NCBI GenBank assembly: GCA_038230695.1
Contig: JBBRMT010000108.1
Span: 1 to 14,674, forward strand
DNA from: QHBQ01 sp038230695
GTDB lineage: Bacteria; Chloroflexota; Chloroflexia; QHBQ01
Direction of reading: 5' to 3'
Length of the DNA stretch: 14,674 nt
The notes under the pieces were generated by a model. The model saw only the letters and a list, made by a program, of their open reading frames with translations, did no database searches and was not told the DNA's origin. Both the position numbers and the translations under genes were made by a program. Positions 13,134-14,674 of the stretch are shown one piece after another (the first letter of the stretch is position 1; each line of letters opens with the position of its first letter).

Positions 13134-13331
13134 CTAGGCAGTCTTCTTCTTAGACTTATCCTCAAGCACCTGGCGGCCCTTGTACTGGCCGCAGTTAGGG
13201 CAGACGTGGTGGGGCAGGCGGGCCAGACCGCAGTTGGGGCAAGCCACCAGCGCGGGGGCGGTCAGGTGGTCGTGTGCGCGACGGCGGTCGCGGCGGGCCT
13301 TAGATACTCTCTCCTTTGGTAGTGCGCCCAT
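13134..13331 (-). CDS. rpmF: 50S ribosomal protein L32
   Basis: Small zinc-ribbon protein of the large ribosomal subunit. The 65-residue sequence has the typical basic N-terminus (MGALPKERVSKARRDRRRAH), followed by CPNCGLARLPHHVCPNCGQY with two CxxC zinc knuckles at about 32-35 and 45-48, and a Lys-rich tail. Length and layout are standard. AAAGGA lies about 12 nt before the ATG. It is co-directional with the DUF177 gene upstream, the widespread yceD-rpmF pair that often begins a fatty-acid cluster. Confidence 0.96.
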   Translation of the reverse strand: MGALPKERVSKARRDRRRAHDHLTAPALVACPNCGLARLPHHVCPNCGQYKGRQVLEDKSKKKTA

Positions 13332-13356
13332 AGTGGGGTAATTCCTTTCTACAGCA

Positions 13357-13382
13357 GTGATTGGTGATTAGTGATTAGTGAT
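13357..13382. repeat. Heptamer tandem repeat (GTGATTR)n, 3.7 copies
   Basis: GTGATTG, then GTGATTA twice, then GTGAT, in the yceD-rpmF spacer. It is a further period-7 array with a different unit from those at 8737, 10491, 10718 and 11648. Confidence 0.85.
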
Positions 13383-13392
13383 GAATTGCTAG

Positions 13393-13432
13393 CAACCCCT
13401 CTCCCACCGGGAGAGGCAGGGAGAGGGTGTTG
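13393..13432. repeat. REP-like C/G-rich palindrome in the yceD-rpmF spacer
   Basis: CCTCTCCC (13398-13405) and GGGAGAGG (13409-13416) form an 8-bp hairpin around ACC. A second GGGAGAGGGTG (13419-13429) can pair with the same left arm, giving two alternative hairpins. It is of the same general style as the elements at 2658-2766 and 5641-5673, here between genes. Confidence 0.6.
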
Positions 13433-13439
13433 ATCGGCT

Positions 13440-14027
13440 TCAGTTCTTGCTGAACGGCACAGTGGCCTCGTCGTCTTCGAGCAAGCGGGCGAGGGCGGCA
13501 AGGCGGCTGTCTATCGGCGCGTCGTCGGCATCGTCCTCATCATCGTCCTCGTTGGCGAGATGCACCAGCACGCCGCTGGGGGCGGGAAGGCCGGGGCAAT
13601 CCTCGCGGCAGAGCGGCATAATTGGCAGAGCCAGGATGATGACCTGACGCAACAGTTCGCCGAGGTCGAGGCCGTGATTGGCATCAATCCGCAGCGCGTC
13701 AACTTCTTCCTCGCCGTTGGCCGCCTCATCGCCGAACTCGACTGGGTGGCCGCTGCCCACATCCACAGTGGGATAGTAGCGGTCCTCAAAGTCGGTAGCG
13801 ATTTCGGTGGTGTAATCCTCCAGGCAGCGACGGCACTGCAACGTAACCGTGGCAACTACTCTGCCTTTGGCGAGGACGCTCTTATTCAGCCTGGTAAGGC
13901 GCACATGGCCGCTCACATCGGTGGCGGTCATGTCTTCGCTCAGTTCAAGGCTCGGCTCGGCGAAATCGTAATCCCGATGCCCGCCCACCGCGTCCTTGAG
14001 CAATTGTGCGACGTTATAGATAATCAT
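13440..14027 (-). CDS. YceD/DUF177 family protein
   Basis: DUF177 proteins are paired with rpmF in most bacteria. E. coli YceD and its plant homologues are implicated in 23S rRNA accumulation, so a role in large-subunit biogenesis is likely. The ATG at 14027 (MIIYNVAQLLKDAVG) gives 195 residues and matches the family N-terminus; the frame extends to a GTG at 14069, giving a less typical start. Hallmarks: the LQCRRCLEDY motif (CxxC), an acidic middle, and LCREDCPGL near the C-terminus. The C-terminus is very acidic (NEDDDEDDADDAP). A near-consensus promoter at 14087-14116 starts this operon about 53 nt upstream. The Shine-Dalgarno is weak. Confidence 0.88.
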   Translation of the reverse strand: MIIYNVAQLLKDAVGGHRDYDFAEPSLELSEDMTATDVSGHVRLTRLNKSVLAKGRVVATVTLQCRRCLEDYTTEIATDFEDRYYPTVDVGSGHPVEFGDEAANGEEEVDALRIDANHGLDLGELLRQVIILALPIMPLCREDCPGLPAPSGVLVHLANEDDDEDDADDAPIDSRLAALARLLEDDEATVPFSKN

Positions 14028-14086
14028 AAAGGGTGCCTGCCTGGATAACCATTTGCCCCTTGCAAACACGCGCAGAGGGCCAACGG

Positions 14087-14116
14087 ATTATACCGTATGC
14101 GGGGCGGGAATGTCAA
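14087..14116 (-). promoter_or_regulatory. Consensus promoter of the yceD-rpmF-fab operon
   Basis: Minus strand: perfect TTGACA (14116-14111), an 18-nt spacer, and perfect TATAAT (14092-14087). Predicted start is near 14080, 53 nt before the yceD ATG. It is back-to-back with the plus-strand promoter at 14125-14152; the two -35 boxes are only 8 nt apart, so polymerases probably compete. Confidence 0.75.
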
Positions 14117-14124
14117 TGTTGATT

Positions 14125-14152
14125 TTGGCTGCAGCCCTGCATATGGTATAAT
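14125..14152 (+). promoter_or_regulatory. Promoter of the DUF4258/YgiT pair
   Basis: TTGGCT (14125-14130), a 16-nt spacer, and perfect TATAAT (14147-14152). Predicted start is near 14159, giving a leader of about 23 nt. The spacer overlaps the 10-nt perfect palindrome GGCTGCAGCC (14127-14136), a plausible binding site for the antitoxin. Confidence 0.6.
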
Positions 14153-14181
14153 TATTTAACGAAATTGGGTGATGAGGATGG

Positions 14182-14490
14182 ATGAGTCTGGACGAGAAGC
14201 TAAGTAGGGTACAACGAAGAGCGGCGGCCCGCAATCTTGTTCCTAGCATACACAGTGGGAACAAGATGCGCGAACGTGAAATCACTGAGCAGGAGATCTA
14301 CGAAGCAATCGCTAGCGGGCAGATACTCGAAGATTACACTGCCAGTGAGTGCTGTCTAATTCTTGGCTTTTCTCAGGCGGGCCGTCCGCTTCATATCGTC
14401 TGTACAACCGCAGGAACACTGAAGATTATCACTCTATATGAGCCGAAGCCGCCAGACTGGATTACGCCGACAGAAAGAGGAACGTTATGA
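14182..14490 (+). CDS. DUF4258 family protein, probable toxin
   Basis: A 102-residue protein with the DUF4258 pattern. His24 opens an SxHxxxRMxER-like segment (SIHSGNKMREREIT), followed by EIYEAIASGQILEDY, then GRPLHIVC (His71) and IITLYEPKPPDW, the typical IxTxYxPxxxxW ending. Family members are small, often part of type II toxin-antitoxin-like pairs, and resemble RelE/ParE/BrnT-type folds; ribonuclease activity is guessed from that, not shown. The start is the ATG at 14182 with GAGG closely upstream. Its TGA overlaps the ATG of the next gene (ATGA), so translation is coupled. The gene order is toxin first. Confidence 0.78.
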   Translation: MSLDEKLSRVQRRAAARNLVPSIHSGNKMREREITEQEIYEAIASGQILEDYTASECCLILGFSQAGRPLHIVCTTAGTLKIITLYEPKPPDWITPTERGTL

Positions 14491-14674
14491 AATGTGAGAG
14501 GAAAGGATGCCCCGGTAGGTACAAAGATGTGCTAATTACTAGCGCCGTACGTCCAGGTAGTGGATCAGTAGTAGTGATCAGGAATGTTCCCGCCATGGAA
14601 TGCGACTTCTGTGGGTTTGGGCTACTCACTATGGAGACCGTAAGTCAGGAGGAGCGGATCGACAGGTTTAGGCC
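14487..14674 (+). CDS. YgiT-type zinc-finger antitoxin-like protein (partial)
   Basis: 62 residues are visible before the window ends. The N-terminal zinc-binding domain resembles MqsA/YgiT: Cys3 and Cys8, then VVVIRNVPAMECDFCGFGLL with Cys39 and Cys42, and TMETVSQEERIDRF. The first pair is CX4C rather than the usual CX2C. MqsA-type antitoxins bind the toxin through this domain and bind operator DNA through a C-terminal HTH when present; that part is outside the window. The ATG at 14487 overlaps the stop of the DUF4258 gene. The pair is a likely type II toxin-antitoxin module; whether it is active is unknown. Confidence 0.75.
   Translation, partial: MKCERKGCPGRYKDVLITSAVRPGSGSVVVIRNVPAMECDFCGFGLLTMETVSQEERIDRFR

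Larger units (their letters stand above)
14087..14152. repeat. Inverted repeat covering both divergent -10 boxes
   Basis: CCCTGCATATGGTATAAT (14135-14152) matches the complement of 14087-14104 at 16 of 18 positions, including the two -10 boxes. It therefore gives both promoters the same core and a shared dyad. Confidence 0.75.

Noticed and set aside
8737..13382. Heptamer arrays considered as CRISPR or IS ends
   Set aside because: Units are 7 nt in direct tandem without spacers, and no cas or transposase gene is nearby.

Overview
The window (about 60% GC by eye) looks like chromosomal DNA from a Chloroflexota bacterium, probably near the Chloroflexia. This rests on gene content and style: a fatty-acid synthesis cluster mixed with rpmF, yceD, an asp23/nusB pair and accC; an RqcH/NFACT protein; Pro/Ala-rich protein tails; and many short interspersed and heptameric repeats. 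It is inferred from protein resemblance alone, with no database search. No rRNA, tRNA, IS element or CRISPR array was seen.

Layout. 1-1559 (minus): guanylate kinase followed by a TPR-like, Pro-rich protein that runs off the left edge. 1550-3832 (plus): rqcH, with a near-consensus promoter overlapping the gmk start and a leader of about 205 nt. 3833-4028: convergent intergenic region full of hairpins. 4029-4796 (minus): tatC without tatA. 5134-14027 (minus): a long lipid and housekeeping cluster. In transcription order it is yceD (DUF177), rpmF (L32), fabH, fabD, a HEAT-repeat protein with a basic repetitive tail, an MTH1187-family protein, accC, asp23/gls24, nusB, a serine-less ACP-like protein, and an acyl carrier protein with a duplicated N-terminal extension. 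14125-14674 (plus): a divergent, right-edge-truncated DUF4258/YgiT-type toxin-antitoxin-like pair.

How the genes work together. AccC supplies the carboxylation step toward malonyl-CoA. FabD loads malonyl onto holo-ACP and FabH makes the first condensation. Asp23/YqhY-type proteins are linked to acetyl-CoA carboxylase in Firmicutes. NusB, L32 and YceD tie the cluster to rRNA and ribosome production, so membrane synthesis and ribosome synthesis may be co-regulated. plsX, fabG, fabF, accB and accAD are not in the window.

Most unusual points: (1) fabD has no ATG/GTG/TTG codon ahead of its GQGSQ motif, and a heptamer repeat sits where the start should be; (2) fabH and fabD are bridged by a perfect 19-bp inverted repeat built from that heptamer; (3) a Ser-less ACP paralogue lies beside an ACP with a tandem N-terminal duplication; (4) the toxin-antitoxin pair and the yceD-rpmF-fab operon have back-to-back promoters sharing an inverted motif over both -10 boxes; (5) a 126-nt structured element with a terminal U tract lies between rpmF and fabH; (6) several coding sequences have taken up interspersed repeats in frame.
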